From Pseudoalteromonas carrageenovora IAM 12662 (lineage in GTDB: Bacteria; Pseudomonadota; Gammaproteobacteria; Enterobacterales; Alteromonadaceae): a stretch of DNA of 64,000 bases. The DNA lies in NCBI RefSeq assembly GCF_900239935.1, contig NZ_LT965928.1, positions 1,114,197-1,178,196 of the forward strand. Reading direction: 5' to 3'. The notes beneath the pieces are model-generated. The model was not told the origin of the DNA. It ran no database searches and saw only the letters and a list, made by a program, of their open reading frames with translations. Numbering within the stretch: the stretch's first letter is position 1; every line of letters begins with the position of its first letter. This document shows, piece by piece, positions 46,034-58,570 of this stretch. The position numbers and the translations under genes were made by a program.

Positions 46034-46798
46034 TTACTGAGTGTAAAGCAAGAACGCGTTTTGAAATTGATTTTGTTTTAATTTTTTTAATACCTGATCG
46101 GCATGTTGGGTGTCTTTTATTGGCCCTAAATGCAATCTAAAAATAGCATCTTTTTGCACGATATTTGTTGGTAATTTGTATTGAGCACGCAATGTGCTGG
46201 CAAGCGCTTCTACATTAGCAAGTGTACTTCCTGCTGCTACTTGAATATACGTTTGACGCGCGGCTGATTCTGCAAGCGTAACGGCCTCTAACTTAACCTT
46301 GGCTGTACCATGATTGTAGTAGCCGAGTTTGTAAGCGGCTGCGTAAGATAAGTCTATAATTCTATCATCATGAAATGGTCCACGGTCATTAACACGTACT
46401 ATAACTGATTTACCATTAGCAGTGTTTGTTACACGTACAAAGCTCGGTAGTGGCAGTGTTTTATGAGCAGCAGTCATGGCAAACATGTCGTATGTTTCGC
46501 CGTTTGAAGTGTGATAGCCATGAAACTTTCGGCCATACCACGATGCAATCCCTTCTTCTTTATAGCCTGTTTCATCGAGCATTGGGCTGTATCGTTTACC
46601 TAGCACTTCGTATGAGCGACTCGCACTGGCACTTTTTTTAACATCAACCACAACCGCATCTTGCATTTCAAGAGTTGTAGGGGCTCTAAGCGGTGCTGCG
46701 TCATGGCGCATACTATAGCGGCTACTTGGGCCACTACTACATGCACTTAAAAGAAGTATTAATGATGTAATAAATAAAAGCTTAGTTGAGTGTCGCAT
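46034..46798 (-). CDS. rlpA: Septal ring lytic transglycosylase RlpA
   Basis: The 254-residue lipoprotein (lipobox LLSAC) has the RlpA double-psi beta-barrel (about 83-175: GIASWYGRKFHGYHTSNGE, VRVNDRGPFHDDRIIDLS with the catalytic Asp) and a C-terminal SPOR domain (about 185-254, YIQVAAGSTLANVEAL) that binds denuded septal glycan. It cleaves naked glycan strands in daughter-cell separation. It overlaps mrdB by one base. Confidence 0.95.
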   Translation of the reverse strand: MRHSTKLLFITSLILLLSACSSGPSSRYSMRHDAAPLRAPTTLEMQDAVVVDVKKSASASRSYEVLGKRYSPMLDETGYKEEGIASWYGRKFHGYHTSNGETYDMFAMTAAHKTLPLPSFVRVTNTANGKSVIVRVNDRGPFHDDRIIDLSYAAAYKLGYYNHGTAKVKLEAVTLAESAARQTYIQVAAGSTLANVEALASTLRAQYKLPTNIVQKDAIFRLHLGPIKDTQHADQVLKKLKQNQFQNAFLLYTQ

Positions 46799-47904
46799 TA
46801 TTTTAAAAGCATCCTTTTATCTGTCGCAATCGACATAATAATGCCAAATCCGGCCATTAACGTCACCATTGATGTGCCGCCATAACTAATTAGTGGAAGC
46901 GGTACACCTACAACGGGCAGCAAGCCCGACACCATGCCTATATTTACAAAAATATAGACAAAAAATGTGAGCGTTAGGGCGCCTGCTAGTAACTTACCAA
47001 ACGCATCTTGTGCGTTTACAGCAATGTATAAACCTCGGCCAATAATAAATAAGTACAGGCTGAGTAATACACATACACCAAATAACCCAAACTCTTCGCT
47101 TAAAACCGAAAATATAAAATCGGTATGGCGCTCTGGTAAAAACTCGAGCTGCGATTGCGTTCCTTGCAACCAGCCTTTGCCTTCTACACCACCAGAACCA
47201 ATAGCTATTTTAGATTGAATGATATGATACCCCGAGCCAAGCGGGTCACTCTCAGGGTCTAAAAAGGTTAGTACGCGCTGTTTTTGATAATCGTGCATAC
47301 CGTAGTGCCAAAATGGCCAGGCAGCGAGCCCAACTATAGAACTTAAAAAGCCAATTAAGCGCCAGCTCAAGCCCGATAAAAACAATACAAAAACCCCAGA
47401 ACTTGCAATTAATATTGAGGTTCCTAAATCGGGTTGCTCTTTAATTAATAGTGTTGGCAACATAACAATTACAAAGCCAATAATTAAATGCAGTGGGCGA
47501 GGTGGTAAATGGTTTCGACCTATATACCAAGCAACCATCATAGGAACCGCGAGCTTCATTAATTCTGATGGCTGAAAACGGGTGATCCCTAAATTTAACC
47601 AGCGCTGTGCACCTTTGGAGCTTACGCCAAATAAAAGCACGCCAACCAGCATAAGTAAGCCTACGCAATAAAGCGGAATAACTAAACGCTTGAGCGTAGC
47701 AGGTGAAAACTGGGCAAGTATTACCATACCAATTATTGCGCCGCCCATACGAGTCATGTGGCGGAGCATCATTGCGGTGTCTTGGCCGCTGGCACTGTAA
47801 ACAATAGTTATACTGCCTGCCATCATAACTAATAAAGCAATGAGTAATGGCAAGTCGAGGTGCATTCGCATCCAAATAGAGCGTTTATCGTGTAATGCAG
47901 TCAT
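46798..47904 (-). CDS. mrdB: Rod-shape peptidoglycan glycosyltransferase RodA
   Basis: The 368-residue SEDS protein has about 10 membrane helices, with RWLNLGITRFQPSELMKLAVP, IKEQPDLGTS, ERHTDFIFSVLSEEFGL and GVPLPLISYGGTSM. It polymerises lipid II for side-wall growth together with PBP2. It overlaps mrdA upstream by one base and rlpA downstream by one. Confidence 0.97.
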   Translation of the reverse strand: MTALHDKRSIWMRMHLDLPLLIALLVMMAGSITIVYSASGQDTAMMLRHMTRMGGAIIGMVILAQFSPATLKRLVIPLYCVGLLMLVGVLLFGVSSKGAQRWLNLGITRFQPSELMKLAVPMMVAWYIGRNHLPPRPLHLIIGFVIVMLPTLLIKEQPDLGTSILIASSGVFVLFLSGLSWRLIGFLSSIVGLAAWPFWHYGMHDYQKQRVLTFLDPESDPLGSGYHIIQSKIAIGSGGVEGKGWLQGTQSQLEFLPERHTDFIFSVLSEEFGLFGVCVLLSLYLFIIGRGLYIAVNAQDAFGKLLAGALTLTFFVYIFVNIGMVSGLLPVVGVPLPLISYGGTSMVTLMAGFGIIMSIATDKRMLLK

Positions 47905-49781
47905 TATTGTTGTTTCCCTGCAGGCTCAATAGGGTTAGCTGCAAAATAATAGTCCATTAATTGGCGCGCAATAGGGGCGCCTACTGAACTACCACCACCA
48001 GTGTTTTCTACCACAATAGATACGACAATTTTAGGATCGTTATACGGTGCAAAACCAATGTATATAGCGTTATCTCGTTGACGCTCTTTTAGTGATTTTG
48101 CATCATAACGCTCACCTTGGGCAATACTGACCACTTGGGCCGTACCGGTTTTACCCGCAGGGTCGTAATTAGCGCCTTTAAATGCACGGTGCGCAGTACC
48201 TGTTACTTTTTTAACGGTATTGTGCATAGCATCAAGCGCTATACGCCAATGATCTGGATTATTTAATACAACAGGTGGTTTTTCTTCGCCATTAATTTGT
48301 GTAACTTGATCTTCTTTTTTAGCCACTTGGGCTAAATGTGGCGGATGGTTTATGCCTTTATTAACTAAAATATTGGTCGCGTTTGCTATTTGAATGGGTG
48401 TAGCTGTCCAGTAACCTTGTCCAATGCCTACAGAAATTGTATCCCCGCGCCACCACGATTCTTTAAAGCGGCCTTCTTTCCATTCTTTTGATGGCAGTAT
48501 TGCAGTAGTTTCTTCGTGTATATCTATTCCCGATAGATCCCCAAACCCAAAACGCGCCATAAAGTTACTAATTTTTGTAATACCTAGGCGATAGGCCGCA
48601 TCGTAAAAGTAAGTATCGCACGACTCTTCAATCGCTTTGTATACGTCAACATGTCCGTGTCCCCAGCGTTTCCAGTCACGCCATTTGTGATCAACATTAG
48701 GGATTTGAAAAAAGCCCGGATCCCACACCGACGTTGACTCTGTCACTATGTTTTCTTCAAGCGCGAGTATAGCCATATGAGGTTTTACAGTAGAGGCCGG
48801 TGCATATCGCCCCTGTGTAGTACGGTTGATTAAAGGGCGGTCTGGATTAAGCAATGCTTTGTAATCTTTGCTGCTAATACCGTGTACAAATAAATTAGGG
48901 TCGTAGCTTGGGTTTGAGTACAGCGCCAGTACACCGCCATCTTTTGCATCCATAACTACAATTGCACCACGCATATCTTTTAAAGAGTGCTGAGCAATTT
49001 GTTGTAAGCCAATATCAAGGGTAAGTACTATATCGCTACCCGGTTGTGGTGGGGTCATACTTAGGGTGCGAATTACACGGCCACGGTTATTTACCTCAAC
49101 ACGCTGTGAGCCAACTTGACCATGTAAAAGTTGTTCGTAATATTTTTCTATACCGAGTTTACCAATGTCGTGCGTAGCACGGTAATTGGTTGCTTGGTCT
49201 TCTTGCTCAAGCTTATTAAGCTCTTTACGGTTTAGTTTTGCTACATAACCTAGCGCATGGGTGAGTGTATCGCCGTAAGGGTAGTAACGGGCTAGGCGGG
49301 CTTCAATACTAAAGCCAGGAAATTTATGCTGATTAACCGAAAACTTAGCAACATCAGACTCGTTTAAACGGGTTTTAAGTACTTGTGATTTAAAACGGCG
49401 AGTGTGTTTTATGTCTTTTAAAAAGTCTTCTTTTTGTTGATCAGTAATAGTAATTATTTTGCTAACTTGCTCAAGTGACTTGGCTAAATCGTCCACCTCT
49501 TCAGGAATAACCTCAAGGTTATACACTGGTTTGTTTTCAGCCAGAAGTACACCGTTTCTATCGTAAATAAGGCCACGGTTGGGGGCAATAGGAATTACTT
49601 TAATGCGGTTGTCGTTAGAGCGGGTTTGGTAATCTTGGTGGTCTTCTACCTGAATGGTGTATAGGTTTGAAAGCAAAATAGCCACTAAACCTAATACAAA
49701 TACAAAACCCACAAATGCACGCCGTGCAAATAAATTTGCCCCTGCTGAGTGGTCGCGAATAGTGGGTCTTTGTTTCAACAT
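47904..49781 (-). CDS. mrdA: Penicillin-binding protein 2
   Basis: The 625-residue class B PBP has a short cytoplasmic end, one membrane helix (about 25-45), the pedestal domain and the transpeptidase domain with APASTVKPH (SxxK), SCDTYFYDAA (SxD-type) and GKTGTAQV (KTG). It crosslinks side-wall peptidoglycan with RodA. It is the first elongasome gene, 8 bp after rlmH. Confidence 0.97.
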   Translation of the reverse strand: MLKQRPTIRDHSAGANLFARRAFVGFVFVLGLVAILLSNLYTIQVEDHQDYQTRSNDNRIKVIPIAPNRGLIYDRNGVLLAENKPVYNLEVIPEEVDDLAKSLEQVSKIITITDQQKEDFLKDIKHTRRFKSQVLKTRLNESDVAKFSVNQHKFPGFSIEARLARYYPYGDTLTHALGYVAKLNRKELNKLEQEDQATNYRATHDIGKLGIEKYYEQLLHGQVGSQRVEVNNRGRVIRTLSMTPPQPGSDIVLTLDIGLQQIAQHSLKDMRGAIVVMDAKDGGVLALYSNPSYDPNLFVHGISSKDYKALLNPDRPLINRTTQGRYAPASTVKPHMAILALEENIVTESTSVWDPGFFQIPNVDHKWRDWKRWGHGHVDVYKAIEESCDTYFYDAAYRLGITKISNFMARFGFGDLSGIDIHEETTAILPSKEWKEGRFKESWWRGDTISVGIGQGYWTATPIQIANATNILVNKGINHPPHLAQVAKKEDQVTQINGEEKPPVVLNNPDHWRIALDAMHNTVKKVTGTAHRAFKGANYDPAGKTGTAQVVSIAQGERYDAKSLKERQRDNAIYIGFAPYNDPKIVVSIVVENTGGGSSVGAPIARQLMDYYFAANPIEPAGKQQ

Positions 49782-49789
49782 GGCAAGGT

Positions 49790-50260
49790 TTACTCGCGAT
49801 GATAAGGATGGTTGTTATTTAAGCTCCAGCCACGATAGAGGCTTTCTGCAACAATAATGCGCACCAAAGGGTGCGGTAATGTTAAATTAGATAACGACCA
49901 TTTTTGCTCCGAGGCAGCAATGCACTCTGGAGCAAGTCCTTCTGGTCCGCCAATAAGTAAACTTACATCGCGGCCATCGAGTTGCCATTTTTCCATACTT
50001 TTTGCAAGCTGGTGGGTATCAAGTGGTTTACCTGTCACTTCCAGTGTAACAATCCGATTGCCTTTAGGAATAGCGGCTAAGGTTTTTTCTCCCTCAATGT
50101 GTAAAATACGTTTTATATCCGCATTTTTACCGCGTTTGCCTGCCGGAATTTCTATCAGTTCTAGTGCCATATCTCTAGGAAAACGGCGCTGGTATTCTGT
50201 AAATCCGGTTTCTACCCATGCTGGCATTTTTGTACCAACAGCAATCATTTGTATTTTCAC
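49790..50260 (-). CDS. rlmH: 23S rRNA pseudouridine-1915 N3-methyltransferase RlmH
   Basis: The 156-residue SPOUT enzyme has the knot motifs [12 protein letters not shown] and [20 protein letters not shown] and ends NNHPYHRE, identical in style to E. coli RlmH. It methylates pseudouridine 1915 in helix 69. It sits in the conserved rsfS-rlmH-mrdA order. Confidence 0.97.
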   Translation of the reverse strand: MKIQMIAVGTKMPAWVETGFTEYQRRFPRDMALELIEIPAGKRGKNADIKRILHIEGEKTLAAIPKGNRIVTLEVTGKPLDTHQLAKSMEKWQLDGRDVSLLIGGPEGLAPECIAASEQKWSLSNLTLPHPLVRIIVAESLYRGWSLNNNHPYHRE

Positions 50261-50296
50261 GTATTACTTCCAAGCTCAATTAAAAAATAGTGGAGT

Positions 50297-50614
50297 TTAG
50301 CCCCACAGTTTTTCTAGATCGTAATAGCTACGTGCTTGGTCTTGCATCACGTGTACAACCACATCACCTAAATCAACAAGCGCCCATTCACCATCGCTTT
50401 GGCCTTCATAACCTAGAGGCTCTGCATCTGCATGACGAGCTTCTTTTGCTAAATGATCAGCAATTGATAAAACGTGACGTTTAGAAGTACCAGAACACAC
50501 AATCATAAAATCTGTGATGTCTGATGATTTGCTTACGTCAATATGAACTATGTCACGTGCTTTCATATCGTCAATTTTATCTAGTGCAAAGGCAAGAAGT
50601 TGTTTCGAATCCAA
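50297..50614 (-). CDS. rsfS: Ribosomal silencing factor RsfS
   Basis: The 105-residue protein shows KIDDMKARDIVHIDVS, CSGTSKRHVLSIADHL and GEWALVDLGDVVVHVMQ, the full RsfS/Iojap core. It binds uL14 and blocks subunit joining during starvation. It lies between nadD and rlmH. Confidence 0.96.
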   Translation of the reverse strand: MDSKQLLAFALDKIDDMKARDIVHIDVSKSSDITDFMIVCSGTSKRHVLSIADHLAKEARHADAEPLGYEGQSDGEWALVDLGDVVVHVMQDQARSYYDLEKLWG

Positions 50615-50668
50615 GGTTTTGTCTCAATATTAAATTTAATAGCGCGCATTTTAACACGCTAAGGGGTT

Positions 50669-51304
50669 TTAATCATCACTTTGATAGAGCTGGTGTTGCC
50701 CAATGTAATGACTGACGGAGTTAGGTAATAGTTCATTCTTTTTATTGGTTTTTTTAAGTTGCTCACGAATCACGCTTGAGGCAGCGTCAAACATATCCCC
50801 AGGTAAAAAATAAAGTTTACCTGCTGGGGCTTGCTCAAGTGCATGCGCCTTATTTACTTGCGCGTGTTGCATATAGTTTTTAAGATGCTCAGAAGGGTTA
50901 ACCGTTTGCTCTGGGCGCTCGTAAACAACAATATGGCAAAGCTGTGTTATGGCTTGCCATTCGTACCATTTATCAAGGTTATTAAATGAGTCCATACCAA
51001 TTAAAAATATGATTGGTGTAGTTGGGTGCTCAGCTCTTATTTCTTGCAAGCTTAATAACGAATACGATGGGCCGCTTCGATTTAGCTCTCTTAAATCAAG
51101 TTGAAAAAATGAATAAGGAGCAATTGCCACACTGAGCATATTTATACGGTGCTCGGTGCTAATACCCGGCGCGGTTTTATGCGCAGGCAAAGCACAAGGC
51201 ATAAAGTACAAGGTATTTAAATTAAATGCTTTTACACATTGCTTGGCCATATTTATGTGGCCTAAATGCACGGGGTCGAAGGTGCCACCAAAAATTGCAA
51301 TCAT
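50669..51304 (-). CDS. nadD: Nicotinate-nucleotide adenylyltransferase
   Basis: The 211-residue protein has the nucleotidyltransferase motif GGTFDPVHLGH and the second motif ASSVIREQL. IFLIGMDSF is the conserved NaMN-side segment. It makes deamido-NAD+ from NaMN and ATP. It lies 10 bp after holA. Confidence 0.96.
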   Translation of the reverse strand: MIAIFGGTFDPVHLGHINMAKQCVKAFNLNTLYFMPCALPAHKTAPGISTEHRINMLSVAIAPYSFFQLDLRELNRSGPSYSLLSLQEIRAEHPTTPIIFLIGMDSFNNLDKWYEWQAITQLCHIVVYERPEQTVNPSEHLKNYMQHAQVNKAHALEQAPAGKLYFLPGDMFDAASSVIREQLKKTNKKNELLPNSVSHYIGQHQLYQSDD

Positions 51305-51314
51305 TTTAAGTTTC

Positions 51315-52352
51315 TTAATTTAATGCGTGACAAGGCATAGGAATATCAAGCGGCTGGCAAAATTTAATGCAAATATGAGCAAGCGCTTGGTATGGCGCAA
51401 TTAAATTACCTTGCTTGTAGCTTGAATCAAACAACGCAAGCTCGCTACTGATATGTTCAAGGGTTTGGATGTTTAATCGGTTTATGGCGTTTTGTACTGG
51501 GCCTTGTTGGTTTTTCCAAATTGCTTTTTGCTTAAATAAGTTAGCAATAGGTTCGCCATTTAATAGCCCAAGCTGCACACTCATTAAAGTGTTAAGTTCT
51601 TTATTTATAGCCCATAAAATACTCACCACTTCGGTATTATCGCTGGCTAATTTATTAAGTACTTTAATCGCTTGTTTAGCGTGCCCATTTAAAAGAGCAT
51701 CGCTTAAATCAAAAATATCAAACTTGGCTTGATTAAGCAGGCCTTGCATTACCAGCTGCTGGGTTATTAAAGCGTTACCGTGTAACAGCGAAAGCTTTTC
51801 TAGCTCCTGAAAACACGCTAATAAATTGCCCTCAGTAGCGTTAATTAAACTAATCTTTGCATCGTTTTGCATATTAAGAGACAGGCGATTAACTTGATCA
51901 TCTAACCAGCGTTTTAAATGACTACCAGTAAGCGGATAACAAGGTACAAATACACCGTGTTTATCTAAGGCTTTAAACCATGCACCGCGTTGTACTTCTT
52001 GGCTGGCTTTAGCACCTTTGATAATTAATAGTGTGTCGGGATTTATTAGCTCAATAACTTTCTTGAAGGTGTTGCTGCCAACTACGCCAGGCTTTTGTTG
52101 GTTTAAATCAAGCTCAATAATAGTGCGTGCACTAAACAAAGACATGCTTTGATATTGAGCTATAATTTCTTGCCAATCAAATCCTTGCATTAAAGTAAAC
52201 TTAATTACTTCATCAAAGCCTTGGGCTTTAGCAGCGTCTCGAATTTGTTGTACGCATTGCGCTTCTTGAAAGGGCTCTTCGCCAAACACTAAGTAAAAGG
52301 GTTTTAAGCCTTTTTTTAATTCACTGGTTAACTGATTAGCGTAACAGCGCAT
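51315..52352 (-). CDS. holA: DNA polymerase III delta subunit
   Basis: The 345-residue protein has the HolA pattern: LVFGEEPFQEAQCVQQIRDAA near the start, MSLFSARTIIELDL (clamp-binding region), and the collar domain with LWAINKELNTLMSV. It opens the beta clamp in the clamp loader. Its ATG overlaps the lptE stop by one base. Confidence 0.94.
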   Translation of the reverse strand: MRCYANQLTSELKKGLKPFYLVFGEEPFQEAQCVQQIRDAAKAQGFDEVIKFTLMQGFDWQEIIAQYQSMSLFSARTIIELDLNQQKPGVVGSNTFKKVIELINPDTLLIIKGAKASQEVQRGAWFKALDKHGVFVPCYPLTGSHLKRWLDDQVNRLSLNMQNDAKISLINATEGNLLACFQELEKLSLLHGNALITQQLVMQGLLNQAKFDIFDLSDALLNGHAKQAIKVLNKLASDNTEVVSILWAINKELNTLMSVQLGLLNGEPIANLFKQKAIWKNQQGPVQNAINRLNIQTLEHISSELALFDSSYKQGNLIAPYQALAHICIKFCQPLDIPMPCHALN

Positions 52353-52843
52353 TATAGTTGTGACAGCTCTCTAACAATACGACGGCTTGCTTGGTCACGA
52401 ATTTCGCTAATAAGAAGTTCAAGTTCTTTTGCTTTAGCTAGTGCGTGATCAGGGTCGTCTTGGTAATTACGATAAAGCTCAAAGCGTTTTTCAATGGCTT
52501 TTTCGCCCGGGCGTTTAACGATATAAGTTACGCCATAAGCAAGTTCGTATTCAGCAACCTGACCATTTTGAAACAACGACAGAGTTTGACGTTCAATGCT
52601 TTCTTTACGAAGGTAGAGCTGTGCAATATCTTTGGCTGACGGTTTTAGCTCAACATTACTCGCTTTTAACTCATTTTTAAGAGCTGCAAATAAAGTAGAT
52701 TTTTCGTCATCCCCTTTGAGTGTGAGCGTTTTAAGGTTATCAGGAAGGCTAGAGGCTTTCTTTAAATGAAAGCCACAGCTAGATAACACAAAACACATTA
52801 GCACTAAGGCTAATGTGTTTTTAATGGCGTTAAAGCTAACCAT
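52352..52843 (-). CDS. lptE: LPS-assembly lipoprotein LptE
   Basis: The 163-residue lipoprotein has lipobox LSSC followed by GFHLKKASSLPDNLKTLTL, the LptE/RlpB start, and a C-terminal helix with ISEIRDQASRRIVRELS. It plugs LptD and helps insert LPS in the outer membrane. It starts directly after the leuS stop. Confidence 0.93.
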   Translation of the reverse strand: MVSFNAIKNTLALVLMCFVLSSCGFHLKKASSLPDNLKTLTLKGDDEKSTLFAALKNELKASNVELKPSAKDIAQLYLRKESIERQTLSLFQNGQVAEYELAYGVTYIVKRPGEKAIEKRFELYRNYQDDPDHALAKAKELELLISEIRDQASRRIVRELSQL

Positions 52844-55432
<2,589 letters not shown>

Positions 55433-55606
55433 CTATGATTCCAGACTTCTTGCAAACTAATAAAAAATTGCCGATAGGATACCCCAAATAAACGCCTAAT
55501 CACAGCGTATAAATACGGTTTTGTTAAAATCTAACTTTCAGTTCAGGTTAACCTATACTTATCTATGTTAATGGCTAACACGCCCTTGATTTTGATGGAG
55601 TATAAA

Positions 55607-56065
55607 ATGGCAGATTATAAAACATGGCTTAGCGATTTAACTAATTGGTTAAAAGATGTAAAAGATCATGAAGTAAAAGACGCAGTCACTCGATTTGTTG
55701 AATCTGAGCAAGCACTTAAAGACTTAGGCCAAGAAAGATACGCTTTATACAAAAGCTATTTGCAGCGTGATATAGAACACGTTCAAGAAAACGAATCACA
55801 CTATAATTCGCTTGCGTGGCAAGAACTTAAAGAGTCGTTGTGGTTTGAGCTCTCGCACATAGAAGACAAAACCCAACTTGAATGGCAATCCCTTAGTCAA
55901 GATTTAAAGCACAATGGTGTGTATCACGTGGGCGAATGGATAGCCATGGGCACATTAGTATGTAAGAATTGCACCCATAGTTTTGATATTTATCACGCTA
56001 CACAAATTACTCCGTGTATTGAATGTGATGGGATCTATTTTAGCCGTAAGGCATTACAACCCTAA
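55607..56065 (+). CDS. YbeL/DUF1451-like zinc-ribbon protein
   Basis: ATG 55607 has GGAG 8 bases upstream; the earlier ATG at 55565 lacks an SD. The 152-residue protein has a helical, charged N-terminal part (WLSDLTNWLKDVKDHEVK) and a C-terminal zinc ribbon CKNC...CIEC. This is the YbeL pattern, and ybeL also neighbours leuS in E. coli. The function is unknown. Confidence 0.88.
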   Translation: MADYKTWLSDLTNWLKDVKDHEVKDAVTRFVESEQALKDLGQERYALYKSYLQRDIEHVQENESHYNSLAWQELKESLWFELSHIEDKTQLEWQSLSQDLKHNGVYHVGEWIAMGTLVCKNCTHSFDIYHATQITPCIECDGIYFSRKALQP

Positions 56066-56072
56066 ATATATG

Positions 56073-56100
56073 TATTAAGTGGCTTGTAGGCCACTTAATA
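56073..56100 (+). terminator. Hairpin after the zinc-ribbon gene
   Basis: TATTAAGTGGC pairs with GCCACTTAATA (11 bp, perfect) around TTGTAG, but no T run follows. Confidence 0.5.
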
Positions 56101-56143
56101 CGCCCAAAAGCCAGCGAATATGTTGGTAAAAAAAGAAGTTAGA

Positions 56144-58570
56144 ATGACGAAAAAATTGCTGCCACTATCTGTTTCACAGCTCGCACCGAGTATTTCTACT
56201 AATCACGTAAACACGTGTATGAGCAATCCATACCCAGAGCAACTTACTTTTATAGGGCAGCAACGTGCCCAAAGTGCCCTAGACTTTTCATTAGGAATGG
56301 AATTGCCCGGTTACAATGTTTATGTAATGGGCGAAGCTGCACATGGTCGTTTTACGCTTGTAAAAGATAAACTTAAACAACACGCCAAAGACCGTCCAAC
56401 GCCAAACGAATGGTTATACGTAAATAATTACGACGACCACCGCGAGCCTATTGCGCTATTTATGCAAGCAGGGCAAAGCAAACAGTTAAGCGACGACATA
56501 GACTCGTTTTTAGATGAAGTGCTTGACACTTTTCCGGCAGCGTTTGACAACCCTGCATACCAACGCAAAAAGAAATCTATCGACCGTGAATTTAACGATG
56601 CCTATGACAGCGCAATTACCGCTGTAGAAATTGCTGCATTTGAGCAAAGCGTAGCATTAGTTGAAGAAAAAAACTCGGTAGGTTTTGCACCACTTGTTGA
56701 TGGCAAGCAATTAAGTGATAACGAATTTGCAGAGCTTGAAGAAAATTTACGCGAAGAGTTTTTTGAAAAAATAGAAAAGCTAGAAGATGCGTTAATAGAA
56801 GCGCTCATTGAATTACCTCGTTGGAAGCGCGAATCAAAAGAAAAACAACGTAACCTTAAAAAGTCGACCGCAGAGCAAGCTACAAAACCGCTGTTAAAAG
56901 ATTTAGAACACAAATACGCTACCCACATTGGTGTACTGCGTTATTTAAAAGATATCCGTGTAGAAATTATTGATGCGGTACTTGAGTGGCTTGACGACGA
57001 AGACGAAAGCGAAGAAAGCAAAGAAGACTTTGACCGCAAAGGCATGCTAACGGACTTTTTTGCACCTAACATTTTAGTTGAGTTTAAAGAAGACGATGCA
57101 GCGCCTGTGGTATATGAGCCAAACCCAACCTTTGGCAATATATTTGGTAAAATTGAGTATTCAACTTCGCAAGGCTCACTTATAACAAGTTACCGCTCAA
57201 TTCAGCCAGGTGCTTTGCATCGTGCTAATGGCGGTTACTTAATTATGGACGCCGAAAAAGTAATGGCTAACCCACAAGTGTGGGATGGTTTAAAGCTTTC
57301 ACTTAAAACACACCAAATTAAAAACGATTTACCATACCAAGACAGCTCAGTTGGCAGTAGTTTTACACTTCGCCCGCAACTGATACCGCTTGATGTAAAA
57401 ATTATTTTATTAGGCTCTCGTGAGCTTTACTACACCATAGGTGAGTACGACGAAGAATTTGCTGAACTATTTAGAGTGCTTGCCGACTTTGATTATTACT
57501 TGCCAAGTAGCGATAAACTACAGTACCAGTTTATTACTAAAGTAACGCAGTATTGCGAGCAAACTTTAAAGTGCACAACAACGCAAGCCGCTATGGTGCG
57601 TTTACTTAAATTTAGCTACCGCCAAGCAGAGCACCATAATAAATTATCAGCGCGTTTTGCTGATGTACTTGAACTTGTTGCTGAGGCAAGTTACTACGCC
57701 AAACAAGATAATCAAACGCTAGTTGATGCGCATCATATTGATGAAGCTATTGAAGGCAAACAGTATCGCACCGGCCAAATTAGCGAGAACATGCTAAGCG
57801 ATATAAAAGAAGGCCACACGCTTATTGCCACACAAGGCCAAGCAATTGGTAAAGTAAACGGTTTAACAGTGCTGCACATTGGCGATACTTCGTTTGGTAC
57901 ACCAGCACGTATAACCGCTACCGTATATGCAGGCGCCGATGGCGTAATAGATGTAGAGCGAGAAGCCGAGCTTGGTAAAGCTATTCACTCAAAAGGGGTA
58001 ATGCTACTTACCGGTTATTTAGGTAACAAATACGCGCAGCACTTTAGTTTAACGCTAAGCGCCAACATAGCCATTGAGCAAAGCTATGGTTACATAGATG
58101 GCGATAGCGCATCACTTGCTGAGTTATGTGCGCTTATTTCAGCCATTACTAGTTTACCAATTAGCCAATCCATCGCGCTTACGGGCTCTATTAACCAACA
58201 TGGTGATGTGCAAGCCATTGGTGGTGTAAACGAAAAAATAGAAGGCTTTTTTAAGCTGTGTAAAATGCGCGGCTTAACAGGCCAGCAGGGCGTTATTATT
58301 CCAAAATCGAACCAAGTTAACTTAGTACTTGATGACGAAATACTTGATGCGGTAGAGCGCGGTAAATTTAATATTTACGCCGTAGAAACGGTAGACCAAG
58401 CACTTAACTTATTAATGGATATTGAAGCTGGGAATATTATTGATGGCGAATACCCAGAGGATTCTGTAAACGGCATTGCTTTAGCGCGTTTAAAAGATAT
58501 TGCCGATATAGTTAATGGCGATAGCGAAGACGACAAAGAGGCAGAGCTTGATGAGGACAGCACTAAATGA
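56144..58570 (+). CDS. Lon-like ATP-dependent protease (LonC/YcbZ type)
   Basis: ATG 56144 (MTKKLLPLSVSQLAPS) is preferred over 56120 since GAAG lies just upstream; 808 residues. It has an AAA+ region with a long acidic coiled-coil insert (about 150-290), the ALHRANGGYLIMDAEKV segment and the S16 protease domain with Ser in DGDSASLAEL and Lys in GGVNEKIEGF. This is the YcbZ-type arrangement, lacking the Lon N-domain. It should be an ATP-linked protease of the cytoplasm with unknown clients. An FKBP gene overlaps its end by 4 bases. Confidence 0.93.
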   Translation: MTKKLLPLSVSQLAPSISTNHVNTCMSNPYPEQLTFIGQQRAQSALDFSLGMELPGYNVYVMGEAAHGRFTLVKDKLKQHAKDRPTPNEWLYVNNYDDHREPIALFMQAGQSKQLSDDIDSFLDEVLDTFPAAFDNPAYQRKKKSIDREFNDAYDSAITAVEIAAFEQSVALVEEKNSVGFAPLVDGKQLSDNEFAELEENLREEFFEKIEKLEDALIEALIELPRWKRESKEKQRNLKKSTAEQATKPLLKDLEHKYATHIGVLRYLKDIRVEIIDAVLEWLDDEDESEESKEDFDRKGMLTDFFAPNILVEFKEDDAAPVVYEPNPTFGNIFGKIEYSTSQGSLITSYRSIQPGALHRANGGYLIMDAEKVMANPQVWDGLKLSLKTHQIKNDLPYQDSSVGSSFTLRPQLIPLDVKIILLGSRELYYTIGEYDEEFAELFRVLADFDYYLPSSDKLQYQFITKVTQYCEQTLKCTTTQAAMVRLLKFSYRQAEHHNKLSARFADVLELVAEASYYAKQDNQTLVDAHHIDEAIEGKQYRTGQISENMLSDIKEGHTLIATQGQAIGKVNGLTVLHIGDTSFGTPARITATVYAGADGVIDVEREAELGKAIHSKGVMLLTGYLGNKYAQHFSLTLSANIAIEQSYGYIDGDSASLAELCALISAITSLPISQSIALTGSINQHGDVQAIGGVNEKIEGFFKLCKMRGLTGQQGVIIPKSNQVNLVLDDEILDAVERGKFNIYAVETVDQALNLLMDIEAGNIIDGEYPEDSVNGIALARLKDIADIVNGDSEDDKEAELDEDSTK